The notes below the pieces were generated by a model. The model worked only from the letters and a program-made list of their open reading frames with translations, did not search any database and was not told where the DNA came from. A DNA stretch of 36,313 bases, from NCBI RefSeq assembly GCF_020687205.1, contig NZ_JAJEQE010000033.1, positions 1-36,313 on the forward strand, in the 5' to 3' direction. A program made the position numbers and the translations under genes. Below, piece after piece: positions 7,850 to 16,520 of the stretch (positions within the stretch are counted from its first letter, which is position 1; each line of letters opens with the position of its first letter). The DNA comes from Hominisplanchenecus faecis. Lineage in GTDB: Bacteria > Bacillota > Clostridia > Lachnospirales > Lachnospiraceae.

Positions 7850-8896
7850 ATGGAAAAAACAGATATCAAATCATTGGATTATGACGAACTGAAAGATTTT
7901 TTTGTCAGCATCGGCGAAAAGCCGTTCCGGGCAAAGCAGGTCTACCAGTGGATACATGAAAAACAGGCGGATGGTTTTGAAGAGATGACCAATCTCTCAA
8001 AAAATCTGCGGGAAAAACTGGCAGAAACCTGTGAATATACCTGCCTTGAGAACGTACAGACGCTGGTTTCCGAACTGGACGGAACGAGAAAATATCTGTT
8101 CCGCCTTTCGGACGGCTATGTGGTCGAGAGTGTGCTGATGCGTTACCAGCACGGCAATTCGGTGTGCATTTCCACGCAGGTCGGCTGCCGCATGGGATGC
8201 CGTTTCTGTGCCTCCACGATCGGAGGAAAGACAAGAGATCTGACGGCGGGGGAGATGCTCGATCAGATCTACCGTATCCAGAAAGACATCGGGGAGCGGG
8301 TATCCAACCTGGTGATGATGGGTACCGGAGAGCCACTGGATAATTACGACAATGCGGTAAAATTCATCCGGATGCTGAGTGATGAACACGGACTGAATAT
8401 CAGCCAGCGAAACATTACCTTATCAACCTGCGGGATCGTGCCGCGGATGCGTCAGCTTGCAGATGAAGGATTTCAGATCACACTGGCACTTTCGCTCCAC
8501 GCACCGAATCAGGAAAAACGAAAAGCACTGCTTCCGATCGCCGGAAAATATGAGATCCATGAGGCGGTGGATGCCTGCCGGTATTATTATGAAAAGACCG
8601 GACGTCGCATCACGTTTGAGTACAGCCTTGTTGGCGGACAGAATGATTCAAAAGAAGATGCAAAGCAGCTTTACGAACTGATCCATGGCATCAACTGCCA
8701 TGTGAATCTGATTCCGGTCAATCCGGTAAAAGAACGTTCTTATGTGCAGTCGGAACGAAAAGTGATTGTGGAGTTCAAAAATAAACTTGAAAATTGCGGA
8801 ATAAATGTTACTATTAGAAGAGAAATGGGACGTGATATTGGCGGTGCTTGTGGACAACTTAGGAAAAGTTATATGGATAAAGAAAAAAAGGAGTAA
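7850..8896 (+). CDS. rlmN: dual-specificity 23S rRNA/tRNA adenine-C2 methyltransferase RlmN (radical SAM)
   Basis: RlmN methylates C2 of A2503 in 23S rRNA and of A37 in some tRNAs by radical SAM chemistry. The iron-sulphur motif CRMGCRFC places cluster ligands at Cys113, Cys117 and Cys120. MGTGEPLDN is the SAM-contacting segment. Near the C-terminus, the GGACGQL motif carries Cys334, the residue that in this family forms the methylene-bearing thioether intermediate. The length of 348 aa is standard. A GTAGGAGTG ribosome binding site lies just before the ATG. The next gene, prpC, starts 4 bases after the stop, using a ribosome binding site inside the rlmN end. Confidence 0.97.
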   Translation: MEKTDIKSLDYDELKDFFVSIGEKPFRAKQVYQWIHEKQADGFEEMTNLSKNLREKLAETCEYTCLENVQTLVSELDGTRKYLFRLSDGYVVESVLMRYQHGNSVCISTQVGCRMGCRFCASTIGGKTRDLTAGEMLDQIYRIQKDIGERVSNLVMMGTGEPLDNYDNAVKFIRMLSDEHGLNISQRNITLSTCGIVPRMRQLADEGFQITLALSLHAPNQEKRKALLPIAGKYEIHEAVDACRYYYEKTGRRITFEYSLVGGQNDSKEDAKQLYELIHGINCHVNLIPVNPVKERSYVQSERKVIVEFKNKLENCGINVTIRREMGRDIGGACGQLRKSYMDKEKKE

Positions 8897-8900
8897 AGGC

Positions 8901-9644
8901 ATGAGATCATGCTGTGTTACAGATGTAGGGCAGAAAAGAACCACGAACCAGGATTTTGTGTTTGCTTCTGACACTCCGGTAGGACCATTGCCGAACCTTC
9001 TGATCGTTGCGGACGGTATGGGAGGACATCAGGCAGGCGATATGGCATCCCGCTATGCGGCCGAAGTGATCGTCAGTCATATTAAAAGAAGCAGAGAACG
9101 AAATCCGATCCGTGTACTTCGAAGTGCAATTGAAACAGCAAACGAAAGAGTGCTGGAAAAGGCAGCAGAAGACGAAGAACTGAGCGGTATGGGTACGACT
9201 GTCGTAGCCGCAACCGTGGTTGAAAATTACCTTTATGTTGCAAATGTAGGAGACAGCAGACTGTATCTGATACGGGATCACATCAGACAGATCACCAGAG
9301 ACCATTCTCTGGTAGGAGAGATGGTGCGGGCGGGTGAGTTAAGCCCGGAGCAGGCGAGAAATCACCCGAACAAGAATATCATCACCAGAGCAGTAGGGGC
9401 AGGACAAAAACTGGAGATTGACTTTTTTGACGAGGACTTAAGAAAAGGAGATATCCTGCTCTTATGTTCCGACGGACTGAGCAACATGGTAGAAGATGAG
9501 GAAATTGAAAAAATAATCAAAAGCGGCAGAGAGCTGCCGAAGATCGCCATGGACCTGATTGAACGGGCAAATCGCAATGGCGGCAAGGACAATATCGCGG
9601 TTGTACTGGCACAGCCGCTGACAGGTGAGGTGGAGCAATGTTAA
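8901..9644 (+). CDS. prpC: PP2C-family Ser/Thr protein phosphatase (PrpC/Stp)
   Basis: This metal-dependent cytosolic phosphatase dephosphorylates targets of the adjacent PASTA kinase. PPM motifs appear in order: RTTNQD near the N-terminus, VADGMGGHQAG with metal-binding Asp-Gly, GMGTT, NVGDSR, TRDHS, LLCSDGLSN and GGKDNIAV. I start the protein at ATG 8901 (MRSCCVTDVG), giving 247 aa, because AAAGGAG at 8887-8893 precedes it and the family begins at this point. An in-frame ATG at 8805 would lie deep inside rlmN and add an unrelated 32-residue leader. The last 7 bases overlap prkC, coupling translation of the phosphatase and kinase. Confidence 0.96.
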   Translation: MRSCCVTDVGQKRTTNQDFVFASDTPVGPLPNLLIVADGMGGHQAGDMASRYAAEVIVSHIKRSRERNPIRVLRSAIETANERVLEKAAEDEELSGMGTTVVAATVVENYLYVANVGDSRLYLIRDHIRQITRDHSLVGEMVRAGELSPEQARNHPNKNIITRAVGAGQKLEIDFFDEDLRKGDILLLCSDGLSNMVEDEEIEKIIKSGRELPKIAMDLIERANRNGGKDNIAVVLAQPLTGEVEQC

Positions 9645-11701
9645 AAGAAGGCATGTTTATCCAGGATCGATACGAGATCATCAGCAAGATCGGTTCCGGC
9701 GGTATGGCAGATGTATATAAGGCAAAAGACCATACACTGAACCGCTTTGTTGCAGTGAAAGTATTGAAACCTGAATTCCGAAAAGATAAGGGATTTATCA
9801 CGAAATTCCGTGTGGAGGCACAGTCTGCGGCAGGACTGGCACATCCGAATATTGTAAATGTCTATGATGTAGGTGAGGACAACGGCATCAGTTTCATTGT
9901 CATGGAGCTGGTAGAAGGGATCACCTTAAAAGAATATATCGAGAAAAAGGGAAGACTCGCAGTGCGGGAAGCAACCAGCATTGCGATCCAGGTATCGATG
10001 GGGCTGCAGGCGGCACACAACAACGGCATCGTCCATCGTGATGTCAAACCGCAGAATATCATCATCTCCACAGATGGAAAAGTAAAAGTCACGGATTTTG
10101 GTATCGCAAGAGTGGCGACATCCAATACGATCAGTTCCAATGTCATGGGCTCGGTACACTACAGTTCACCGGAGCAGGCAAGAGGCGGTTACAGTGACTA
10201 CAAGAGTGACATCTATTCGCTTGGTATCACGATGTATGAGATGCTGACCGGTCATGTACCGTTCGACGGTGACACGACGGTCGCCATTGCACTGAAACAT
10301 CTGCAGGAGGAGATCCAGTCACCGCGTAAATATGTGCCGGAACTGCCGAAAAGTACGGTACAGATCATCTATAAATGTACGCAGAAAAGCCCGGATCGAC
10401 GATACAGTGACATGGAAGAGCTGATCAGTGACTTAAAGGAGTCTCTGGTCAACCCGGAAGGTGACTTTGTAAAGATTGCACCGCTTGACAGCCGTGCACA
10501 TACCGTGATCGTCTCTCAGGATGAGCTGAACAAGATCAAAGAAGGACGCAATGAGATGCAGCAGGCAGAAGAGCCTTATCCTGCAAATCAAGAACCGGTC
10601 AATACCGGCATGCCAAATCCTCAGAACCTACAGAATATGGGAAATCCGCAGAATATGCAGGGCAGAGGACAGCAGTATGCAAACAATGGATATCAGAATC
10701 CGCAGAATTATGCCGGTGGATATTATCAGCCGGAAGAGCCGCAGGAGCCGGAAGTCAATCCGAAACTGGAGAAATTCATGACGATCGGCAGCATTGTCGT
10801 AGGCGTTCTGATCCTGGCAATCTTTCTGGCACTGGTCGGAAGTGCGACCGGATTGTTTGACCTTGGATTTTTGGCAGGCGGAAGCAACAAGAAGCAGACA
10901 GAGACAACGACCGCAACTGAGACGACACAGATCTCCGGTCAGGTCGAAGTGCCGAGCATCCTTGGCAAAACAGAAGCAGAGGCAAAAGAAATGCTGGCAG
11001 ATACTGGTCTTGGGCTTGAGTATGCCGGAGAAGAACCGTCCACTGATTATGACAAGGGTCAGATCATGGCTCAGCAGCCGGAAAGGGGCGAGATGGTTGA
11101 TAAAAATACGACCATTTCTTACACGGTAAGTACCGGAAGCGACAAGATCACCCTGCCGGATCTGGAGAATGAGTCAGCAGACGATGCGAAAGCAGCACTG
11201 GAAAAGCTGGGGCTGAAATGTGACCAGCAGGAAGTGTATGATATTTCCATCGCCCAGGGACATGTCAGTTATACAAGTCCGGGAGCAGGAAAGGAAGTTG
11301 CCCCGAATTCTACCGTTACACTTTACATCAGCAACGGCGGAGACGGAAGTGTCGACAGTTCCGATCCTGCATCGGACACGGAAACGGATACGGAAACACA
11401 GGAGACAGTCAAAGAGACGAAAAAAGAAACGGAATCCAAAGAGACCAGTGCAAAGGCAGAATATTCCACCGATGTAAAGCTTTATGCACCGCAGGACTAC
11501 AACGATGAGAAAGTCCGCATTGAGCTGGTGCAGGACGGCAAGACAACGACTCTGGTGGACGGAGAAGTGGTTGAGTTCCCGTACAGCCTGAAAATGACAT
11601 CCGATTCCGGCAGCAGTGCAACTGCGTATGTTTATGTGCTGGATGACGATGGAAATATATTGAAAAAAGTAGAATATGAAGGCGTGCCGTTCAGCAAATA
11701 G
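9638..11701 (+). CDS. prkC: PASTA-domain membrane Ser/Thr kinase PrkC/Stk
   Basis: This Hanks-type receptor kinase senses peptidoglycan fragments or lipid II outside the cell and phosphorylates division, wall and translation proteins inside. The kinase domain (about 10-270) has the glycine loop GSGGMADVY at 19-27, Lys41 in VAVKVL, HRDVKPQN with catalytic Asp135, and DFG at 153-155. A juxtamembrane linker (about 320-378) is rich in Asn, Gln and Pro with NPQN repeats. One transmembrane segment lies at about 381-405. Outside are only two PASTA domains (about 436-500 and 504-570), a Thr/Glu/Lys-rich spacer, and a separate beta-rich C-terminal domain (about 608-687). Many Firmicute homologues carry three or more PASTA units. 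The gene overlaps prpC and precedes rsgA by 24 bases. Confidence 0.95.
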   Translation: MLKEGMFIQDRYEIISKIGSGGMADVYKAKDHTLNRFVAVKVLKPEFRKDKGFITKFRVEAQSAAGLAHPNIVNVYDVGEDNGISFIVMELVEGITLKEYIEKKGRLAVREATSIAIQVSMGLQAAHNNGIVHRDVKPQNIIISTDGKVKVTDFGIARVATSNTISSNVMGSVHYSSPEQARGGYSDYKSDIYSLGITMYEMLTGHVPFDGDTTVAIALKHLQEEIQSPRKYVPELPKSTVQIIYKCTQKSPDRRYSDMEELISDLKESLVNPEGDFVKIAPLDSRAHTVIVSQDELNKIKEGRNEMQQAEEPYPANQEPVNTGMPNPQNLQNMGNPQNMQGRGQQYANNGYQNPQNYAGGYYQPEEPQEPEVNPKLEKFMTIGSIVVGVLILAIFLALVGSATGLFDLGFLAGGSNKKQTETTTATETTQISGQVEVPSILGKTEAEAKEMLADTGLGLEYAGEEPSTDYDKGQIMAQQPERGEMVDKNTTISYTVSTGSDKITLPDLENESADDAKAALEKLGLKCDQQEVYDISIAQGHVSYTSPGAGKEVAPNSTVTLYISNGGDGSVDSSDPASDTETDTETQETVKETKKETESKETSAKAEYSTDVKLYAPQDYNDEKVRIELVQDGKTTTLVDGEVVEFPYSLKMTSDSGSSATAYVYVLDDDGNILKKVEYEGVPFSK

Positions 11702-11725
11702 CGGTGTGCAGAATACGGAGTTTTC

Positions 11726-12604
11726 ATGCAGGGAAAGATTATAAAAGGAATTGCCGGGTTTTATTATGTCCATATCGCCGGAAAAGGCGTGTATGAGTGT
11801 AAAGCAAAGGGTATTTTCCGAAAAAATAAAATAAAACCGCTGGTCGGAGATGATGTGGTGATCGATATCCTGGACGAAGAAAAAAGAGAAGGAAATATCC
11901 GGGATATCCTTGCTAGGAAAAATGCACTGATCCGTCCGGCCGTTGCAAATGTAGATCAGGCGATGGTCATTTTTGCAATCAGCAGGCCGGCTCCGAATTT
12001 GAGTCTTCTGGATCGTTTCCTGATCTCAATGGAGCGTCAGAATGTACCGGTCGTTGTCTGTTTTAACAAAAGTGATATCGCAGAGCCGCAAGAGGCGGCA
12101 AGACTTCAGGAGATTTATGAAAACTGTGGCTGTCAGGTTCTTTTTACCAGTGTAAAAGAGCAGGCAGGGACAGAACAGATACGGGAGCTTTTGAAAGATA
12201 AAACGACCGTTGTTGCCGGCCCGTCCGGTGTCGGCAAGTCATCGATGATCAACTTTCTCTATCCGAAGGCAGAGATGATGGTCGGTGAGATCAGTCAGAA
12301 GATCGACCGCGGCAAGCATACAACACGTCATTCTGAACTGTTCTCCATTGGTGACAACACGTATCTGATGGATACGCCCGGATTCAGTTCGTTGTATCTT
12401 ACCGATTTTGAAAAAGAAGATTTAAAAGAATATTTCGCAGAGTTTCGAAAATATGAGCCATACTGTCGTTTTCAGGGCTGTATGCATTTGAGTGAACCTG
12501 ACTGTGGTGTAAAAGAAGCACTGGCAGAAGGAAAGATCAGTTCTATACGCTACGAAAGCTATAAAGAGCTGTATGAAGAACTGAAACAAAAAAGGAGGTA
12601 CTGA
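11726..12604 (+). CDS. rsgA: ribosome small subunit-dependent GTPase A
   Basis: RsgA is a circularly permuted GTPase that checks late 30S subunit maturation. An N-terminal OB-fold (about 1-70) precedes the permuted G domain, with the G4 motif NKSD first, then the P-loop GPSGVGKSS at 165-173 and the G3 motif DTPGFSS. The C-terminal zinc finger has Cys247, Cys252, His254 and Cys260 in CRFQGCMHLSEPDC. At 292 aa the length is typical. In many Firmicutes the order prpC-prkC-rsgA-rpe-thiN is kept, and it is complete here. The ribosome binding site is modest (ACGGAG). Its 3' end contains the GGAGG that serves rpe, 5 bases away. Confidence 0.96.
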   Translation: MQGKIIKGIAGFYYVHIAGKGVYECKAKGIFRKNKIKPLVGDDVVIDILDEEKREGNIRDILARKNALIRPAVANVDQAMVIFAISRPAPNLSLLDRFLISMERQNVPVVVCFNKSDIAEPQEAARLQEIYENCGCQVLFTSVKEQAGTEQIRELLKDKTTVVAGPSGVGKSSMINFLYPKAEMMVGEISQKIDRGKHTTRHSELFSIGDNTYLMDTPGFSSLYLTDFEKEDLKEYFAEFRKYEPYCRFQGCMHLSEPDCGVKEALAEGKISSIRYESYKELYEELKQKRRY

Positions 12605-12609
12605 TTTTT

Positions 12610-13284
12610 ATGAAGTACGAATTATCACCGTCTATTCTTTCCGCAGATTTTGCAAGACTGGGAGAGGAAATAAAGGCAGTTGAGCAGACAGGCGTAAACT
12701 ATCTTCATATTGATGTGATGGACGGTATGTTTGTACCGAGCATTTCATTTGGATTCCCGATCATCAAATCCATCCGGAAAATGAGCAATATGGTATTTGA
12801 TGTCCATCTGATGGTAGAACAGCCGGAGCGTTATATCGAAGAGACAGCGGCAAGCGGGGCGGATATCATCACGATCCATGCAGAGGCCTGCAAACATCCG
12901 GACCGTGCGATCGAGCAGATCCATCAGCTGGGAAAGAAAGCCGGTATTGCACTGAACCCTTCTACTTCTCTGCATGAGCTGGATTACCTTCTGGAGAAAG
13001 TGGATATGGTACTTCTGATGACCGTAAATCCTGGATTTGGAAACCAGAAATACATTCCGTACTGCACCGGAAAGGTGAAAGAGCTGCGTACCATGATCGA
13101 AGAGCGGGGACTTCAGACCGATATTGAAGTTGACGGCGGCATCAACGCTGCGACGATCGATGCTGTTTTAGAGGCAGGAGCCAACATCCTGGTAGCCGGA
13201 TCGGCTGTTTTTGGCAAAGAAACGGCAAAAAATGCAGAAAAATACCGGAAACTGCTGGCAGATTATCAGGAGAATCACAAATGA
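12610..13284 (+). CDS. rpe: ribulose-phosphate 3-epimerase
   Basis: This TIM-barrel epimerase interconverts ribulose 5-phosphate and xylulose 5-phosphate in the pentose phosphate pathway. Family signatures are LSPSILSADF near the start, HIDVMDG, DVHLMV, TVNPGFGNQ and EVDGGIN. The expected metal ligands are present as His33, Asp35, His66 and Asp175, with Asp35 and Asp175 also acting as the acid/base pair. The length of 224 aa is normal. GGAGG lies at about 12594-12600, slightly far from the ATG. The stop overlaps the thiN start by 4 bases (ATGA), so the two are coupled. Confidence 0.97.
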   Translation: MKYELSPSILSADFARLGEEIKAVEQTGVNYLHIDVMDGMFVPSISFGFPIIKSIRKMSNMVFDVHLMVEQPERYIEETAASGADIITIHAEACKHPDRAIEQIHQLGKKAGIALNPSTSLHELDYLLEKVDMVLLMTVNPGFGNQKYIPYCTGKVKELRTMIEERGLQTDIEVDGGINAATIDAVLEAGANILVAGSAVFGKETAKNAEKYRKLLADYQENHK

Positions 13285-13931
13285 AGCGGGCAGTGATCAT
13301 AAGCGGGGGCAAAATTCAGACTGATTTTGCCCTTGCTTTTTTGAGGACACAGACCTGGAATTACGTGATCGGGGCAGATAAGGGAGTGATCTTCTGTCAC
13401 AAAAACCAGATCATGCCCACACACATTGTCGGAGACTTTGATTCGGCTGGCGAGACGGAATACGAGTATTTTCAGAAAAATACCGACGTTCCGATCAAAA
13501 GGCTCAATCCGGTCAAAGATTATACAGACACCGATGTGGCTCTTCGTCTGGCACTGGAACTTGGGGCAGAAGAAATTACGATCCTTGGCGGAACCGGGGC
13601 ACGCATCGACCATACCGCTGCCAATGTACGGATCCTGTTTCTTGCTCTGCAAAAAGGTGTGCGGGCATATCTTCTGGATGAACACAACAAAATGTGGCTG
13701 ACGGATCATGCAGTATCCATAAAAAAAGAGGAACAGTTCGGCAAATATCTTTCTTTGTTTGGCATGGGAGGTGCAGTGAAAAATCTGACGCTGCAGGGTG
13801 TTTTTTATCCGCTTGATCATTATCTTCTGGAGGGAATGGATCCGCTCTGCGTAAGCAATGAGATCACAGAAGAGGCATGTCGGATCAACTTTTCGGAAGG
13901 GGTTCTGTTGGTGATCGAGTCGAAAGACTGA
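13281..13931 (+). CDS. thiN: thiamine pyrophosphokinase
   Basis: This enzyme transfers pyrophosphate from ATP to thiamine, making the cofactor thiamine diphosphate. Catalytic-domain motifs include GADKG at 31-35, the metal-binding GDFDS at 51-55, DYTDTD at 80-85 and GGTGARIDH at 103-111. A smaller beta-sandwich thiamine-binding domain follows (about 140-216). At 216 aa it is full length. The ATG overlaps the end of rpe by 4 bases. Thiamine diphosphate serves transketolase, so pairing with rpe links two pentose phosphate steps. It is the last gene of the long upstream run. I see no clear intrinsic terminator after it. Confidence 0.93.
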   Translation: MKRAVIISGGKIQTDFALAFLRTQTWNYVIGADKGVIFCHKNQIMPTHIVGDFDSAGETEYEYFQKNTDVPIKRLNPVKDYTDTDVALRLALELGAEEITILGGTGARIDHTAANVRILFLALQKGVRAYLLDEHNKMWLTDHAVSIKKEEQFGKYLSLFGMGGAVKNLTLQGVFYPLDHYLLEGMDPLCVSNEITEEACRINFSEGVLLVIESKD

Positions 13932-14004
13932 TATCCCTGTCAAAAAAGGTCGAATAACGAAGAAAAACAGTAAAATTTTGTCGATGAGTTCTTTTTCTGG
14001 GGAC

Positions 14005-14034
14005 TTGCAATCAGGAGGTTTACTGTGTTACACT
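14005..14034 (+). promoter_or_regulatory. putative sigma-A promoter of ychF
   Basis: TTGCAA (14005-14010) and TACACT (14029-14034) are separated by 18 bases, about 50 bases before the ychF start codon. The 156-base gap between thiN and ychF is the largest in the first 16 kb, which fits a new transcription unit. The prediction rests on hexamer match and spacing only. Confidence 0.5.
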
Positions 14035-14087
14035 GTTGGTGCTGATAAAGAGCAAAATGTCATTTACATAAAGAGAGGAAATTACAA

Positions 14088-15185
14088 ATGAAACTTGGTA
14101 TTGTAGGATTGCCAAACGTAGGAAAAAGTACACTGTTTAATTCTTTAACAAAGGCGGGAGCAGAGTCCGCAAACTATCCGTTCTGTACGATCGACCCGAA
14201 TGTCGGTATCGTAACCGTTCCGGATGAAAGGCTGAATCTTCTTGCAGATATGTATCATTCAGCAAAAGTGACACCGGCTGTGATCGAATTTGTAGATATC
14301 GCAGGTCTGGTAAAAGGAGCATCCAAAGGAGAGGGACTTGGAAATCAGTTCCTGGCAAATATCCGTGAGGTTGATGCGATCGTGCATGTTGTCCGCTGCT
14401 TTGAGGATACCAACGTGATCCACGTAGACGGAAGCGTAGATCCGACAAGAGATATTGATACAATCAACCTGGAGCTGATCTTTTCTGATATCGAGATCCT
14501 GGAGAGAAGGATCGCAAAGAGCAGCAGAGGTGCAAGAAATGATAAGAAGCTTGCAAAAGAAGTGGATTTCCTGCAGAGATTAAAAGCATATCTGGAAGAA
14601 GGGAATCTGGCGATCGGATTTGAACTTCAGGATGAGGATGAGGAAGCATGGTTTGCAGAGTACAATCTTCTGACTGCAAAACCGGTGATCTATGCGGCAA
14701 ACGTATCGGAAGATGATCTGGCAGATGATGGAGCATCCAACGCTTATGTGCAGGCAGTCCGGGATTTTGCAGCTAAGAACGGCAGTGAAGTATTTGTGAT
14801 CTGTGCACAGATCGAGCAGGAGATTTCTGAACTGGATGAGGATGAAAGAAAAATGTTTCTCGAAGATCTGGGATTAAAAGAGTCCGGACTGGAGAAACTG
14901 ATCAAAGCAAGCTACAGTCTGTTAGGCCTGATCAGTTACCTGACTGCAGGTGAGACTGAGACAAGAGCCTGGACGATCAAAAAAGGAACAAAGGCACCGC
15001 AGGCGGCAGGCAAGATCCATTCCGATTTTGAACGTGGATTCATCCGTGCCGAGGTAGTCAATTATCAGGATCTTCTGGATTGCGGAAGCTATTCTGCAGC
15101 AAAAGAAAAAGGACTGGTAGGACTGGAAGGCAAAGATTACGTAGTCAAAGACGGAGATGTTGTTCTGTTCCGCTTCAATGTATAA
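14088..15185 (+). CDS. ychF: redox-regulated ATPase YchF (Obg-like, OLA1 family)
   Basis: YchF is a ribosome-associated P-loop NTPase of the Obg family that prefers ATP. The P-loop is GLPNVGKST near residue 6. NYPFCTIDPN and DIAGLVKGASKGEGLGNQF are the family-specific switch and G3 segments. A coiled-coil helical insertion follows in the middle (about 130-200), then a C-terminal TGS-like domain that ends with the VKDGDVVLFRFNV signature. The length of 365 aa is standard. AGAGAGGA serves as ribosome binding site. It is followed 24 bases later by lgt. The role in translation or stress control is family knowledge. Confidence 0.97.
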   Translation: MKLGIVGLPNVGKSTLFNSLTKAGAESANYPFCTIDPNVGIVTVPDERLNLLADMYHSAKVTPAVIEFVDIAGLVKGASKGEGLGNQFLANIREVDAIVHVVRCFEDTNVIHVDGSVDPTRDIDTINLELIFSDIEILERRIAKSSRGARNDKKLAKEVDFLQRLKAYLEEGNLAIGFELQDEDEEAWFAEYNLLTAKPVIYAANVSEDDLADDGASNAYVQAVRDFAAKNGSEVFVICAQIEQEISELDEDERKMFLEDLGLKESGLEKLIKASYSLLGLISYLTAGETETRAWTIKKGTKAPQAAGKIHSDFERGFIRAEVVNYQDLLDCGSYSAAKEKGLVGLEGKDYVVKDGDVVLFRFNV

Positions 15186-15209
15186 TTGGAAAAATAAAGA
15201 GGTGATGTT

Positions 15210-16076
15210 ATGAATACATCCATAAATTTTCCAAATCTTGGGATTCATTTATCAAATGTCGGAAAGTCGATCAGCATCGGTGGCTTTGAGATTGCCTATT
15301 ACGGTATGATCATCGCATGCGGAATGATTCTGGGTCTGTGCATCGCCATGTGGGTGGCGAAGAAAACAAACCAGAATCCGGATCAGTATTTTGATGTGGC
15401 ACTCTATGCGATCCCGATCGCACTGATCGGGGCGAGAGCGTATTATGTTATCTTTTCCTGGGATCAGTACAAAGACAATCTGATCCACATTCTGTATTTC
15501 CGGGAAGGCGGACTGGCGATATTCGGCGGTGTGATTGCGGCAGTGATTACATTTTATGTATATGTAAAAATAAAAAAACAAAATTTCTGGCTGATGGCAG
15601 ACACCGCATGTGTCGGGCTGGTTTTGGGGCAGATCATCGGACGCTGGGGCAACTTTTTCAACCGAGAGGCTTTCGGCGGCTATACAAATGGTCTGTTTGC
15701 GATGCAGCTTCCGCTGAATGCCGTACGCAGTTCCGATGTCACGCAGGAGATGATGGAGCACCTGCAGACGATCGACGGCGTGCAGTATATTCAGGTACAC
15801 CCGACTTTTTTATACGAAAGTTTTTGGAATGTCGGTGTTCTGCTGTTGCTGCTGCTCTTTACAAAGCATAAGAAATTTCACGGCGAGATTTTTTTACTTT
15901 ATCTCGCAGGCTACGGAATCGGAAGATTCTGGATCGAGGGGCTCCGTACAGATCAGCTTCTGCTTCCGGGGATCAAACTTCCGGTATCGCAGGTGCTTTC
16001 CGCAGTAGTAGCCATTGTCTCCATCGCAGTAATATTGATTCAACGAAAAAGATGCACGGCAAAAAAAACCGTGTAA
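15210..16076 (+). CDS. lgt: phosphatidylglycerol--prolipoprotein diacylglyceryl transferase
   Basis: Lgt is a multi-pass membrane enzyme that attaches diacylglycerol to the lipobox cysteine of prelipoproteins, the first step of lipoprotein maturation. About seven hydrophobic segments are visible. Signatures include REGGLAIFGG, in which Phe takes the place of the common His, and the Lgt motif GRWGNFFNREAFGG near residue 145. HPTFLYES and the late GRFWIEGLRTDQL segment are also typical. The length of 288 aa is normal. An AGAGGTGATG ribosome binding site precedes the ATG. It is probably co-transcribed with ychF and with the small Spo0E-like gene after it. Confidence 0.96.
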   Translation: MNTSINFPNLGIHLSNVGKSISIGGFEIAYYGMIIACGMILGLCIAMWVAKKTNQNPDQYFDVALYAIPIALIGARAYYVIFSWDQYKDNLIHILYFREGGLAIFGGVIAAVITFYVYVKIKKQNFWLMADTACVGLVLGQIIGRWGNFFNREAFGGYTNGLFAMQLPLNAVRSSDVTQEMMEHLQTIDGVQYIQVHPTFLYESFWNVGVLLLLLLFTKHKKFHGEIFLLYLAGYGIGRFWIEGLRTDQLLLPGIKLPVSQVLSAVVAIVSIAVILIQRKRCTAKKTV

Positions 16077-16103
16077 AAGCACAGAAAGATTGAGGGATGT
16101 ACG

Positions 16104-16277
16104 ATGAGTAAAATGAACGAAATACGCAGCGAAGTGGAAAAAATCAAAGAAAGTATTGAGTGTGAGCGAAGAAAACTGGATGAGATCATCCTGTCCGGAA
16201 ACGCCGAAGAGATCTATCGTCAGAATATCAAAGTCGATCAGCTGATCGAGCAGTATATTGACCTGGCTCAGGTGTAA
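16104..16277 (+). CDS. Spo0E-like aspartyl-phosphate phosphatase, 57 aa
   Basis: This short gene encodes 57 residues starting MSKMNEIRSEVEKIK and ending DQLIEQYIDLAQV. Two predicted helices with a short turn (LSGNAEE) and the closing NIKVDQLIEQY segment resemble the Spo0E family, whose members form a helical hairpin with a conserved SQxLDxLI motif. The Ser-Gln of that motif is replaced here by Asn-Ile-Lys while the Asp is kept. In Bacillus and Clostridia such proteins dephosphorylate Spo0A or related response regulators and so hold back sporulation. GAGGG lies 8 bases before the ATG, and a strong terminator follows 27 bases after the stop. The assignment is by motif and size, and the target is unknown. 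Confidence 0.6.
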   Translation: MSKMNEIRSEVEKIKESIECERRKLDEIILSGNAEEIYRQNIKVDQLIEQYIDLAQV

Positions 16278-16303
16278 GGATAGCTGAAATGAAAAAGATT
16301 AAG

Positions 16304-16342
16304 AAAAGCTGGAATATAGAAAAGATATTCCGGCTTTTTTTT
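16304..16342 (+). terminator. strong intrinsic terminator after the Spo0E-like gene
   Basis: AAAAGCTGGAATAT (16304-16317) pairs with ATATTCCGGCTTTT (16325-16338) with one wobble around a 7-base loop, and the hairpin runs into eight T residues. It closes the ychF-lgt-spo0E-like unit and insulates the large surface-protein gene downstream. Confidence 0.92.
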
Positions 16343-16439
16343 GTTTGGTGTAGGGAAATGTAAGAAAAATTTTCTGTGACCTCAACATCATATAAAATGC
16401 CAGGCGAAGTATTTCAGGATATTTTCAGCTAAAATTCAC

Positions 16440-16468
16440 ATGACAAACAAAAATACCTGTGGTAGAAT
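16440..16468 (+). promoter_or_regulatory. putative sigma-A promoter of the CotH-domain gene
   Basis: ATGACA (16440-16445) and TAGAAT (16463-16468) lie 17 bases apart, about 50 bases before the AGGAGG at 16510-16515. Each hexamer matches consensus at five of six positions. The ATG inside the -35 box is in frame with the gene but cannot be its start if this promoter is used. Confidence 0.65.
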
Positions 16469-16520
16469 GAAAATATTAGTAAAAAACAACAAAGAGAGAG
16501 TAAAAAATCAGGAGGTAGAA

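Noticed and set aside
8805-8900. Upstream in-frame start for the PP2C phosphatase
   Set aside because: It lies inside rlmN, lacks a suitable ribosome binding site, and adds 32 residues unlike the family. ATG 8901 has AAAGGAG before it.
16440-16520. Upstream in-frame start for the CotH-domain protein
   Set aside because: The ATG falls in the predicted -35 box. The signal peptide and AGGAGG fit ATG 16521.
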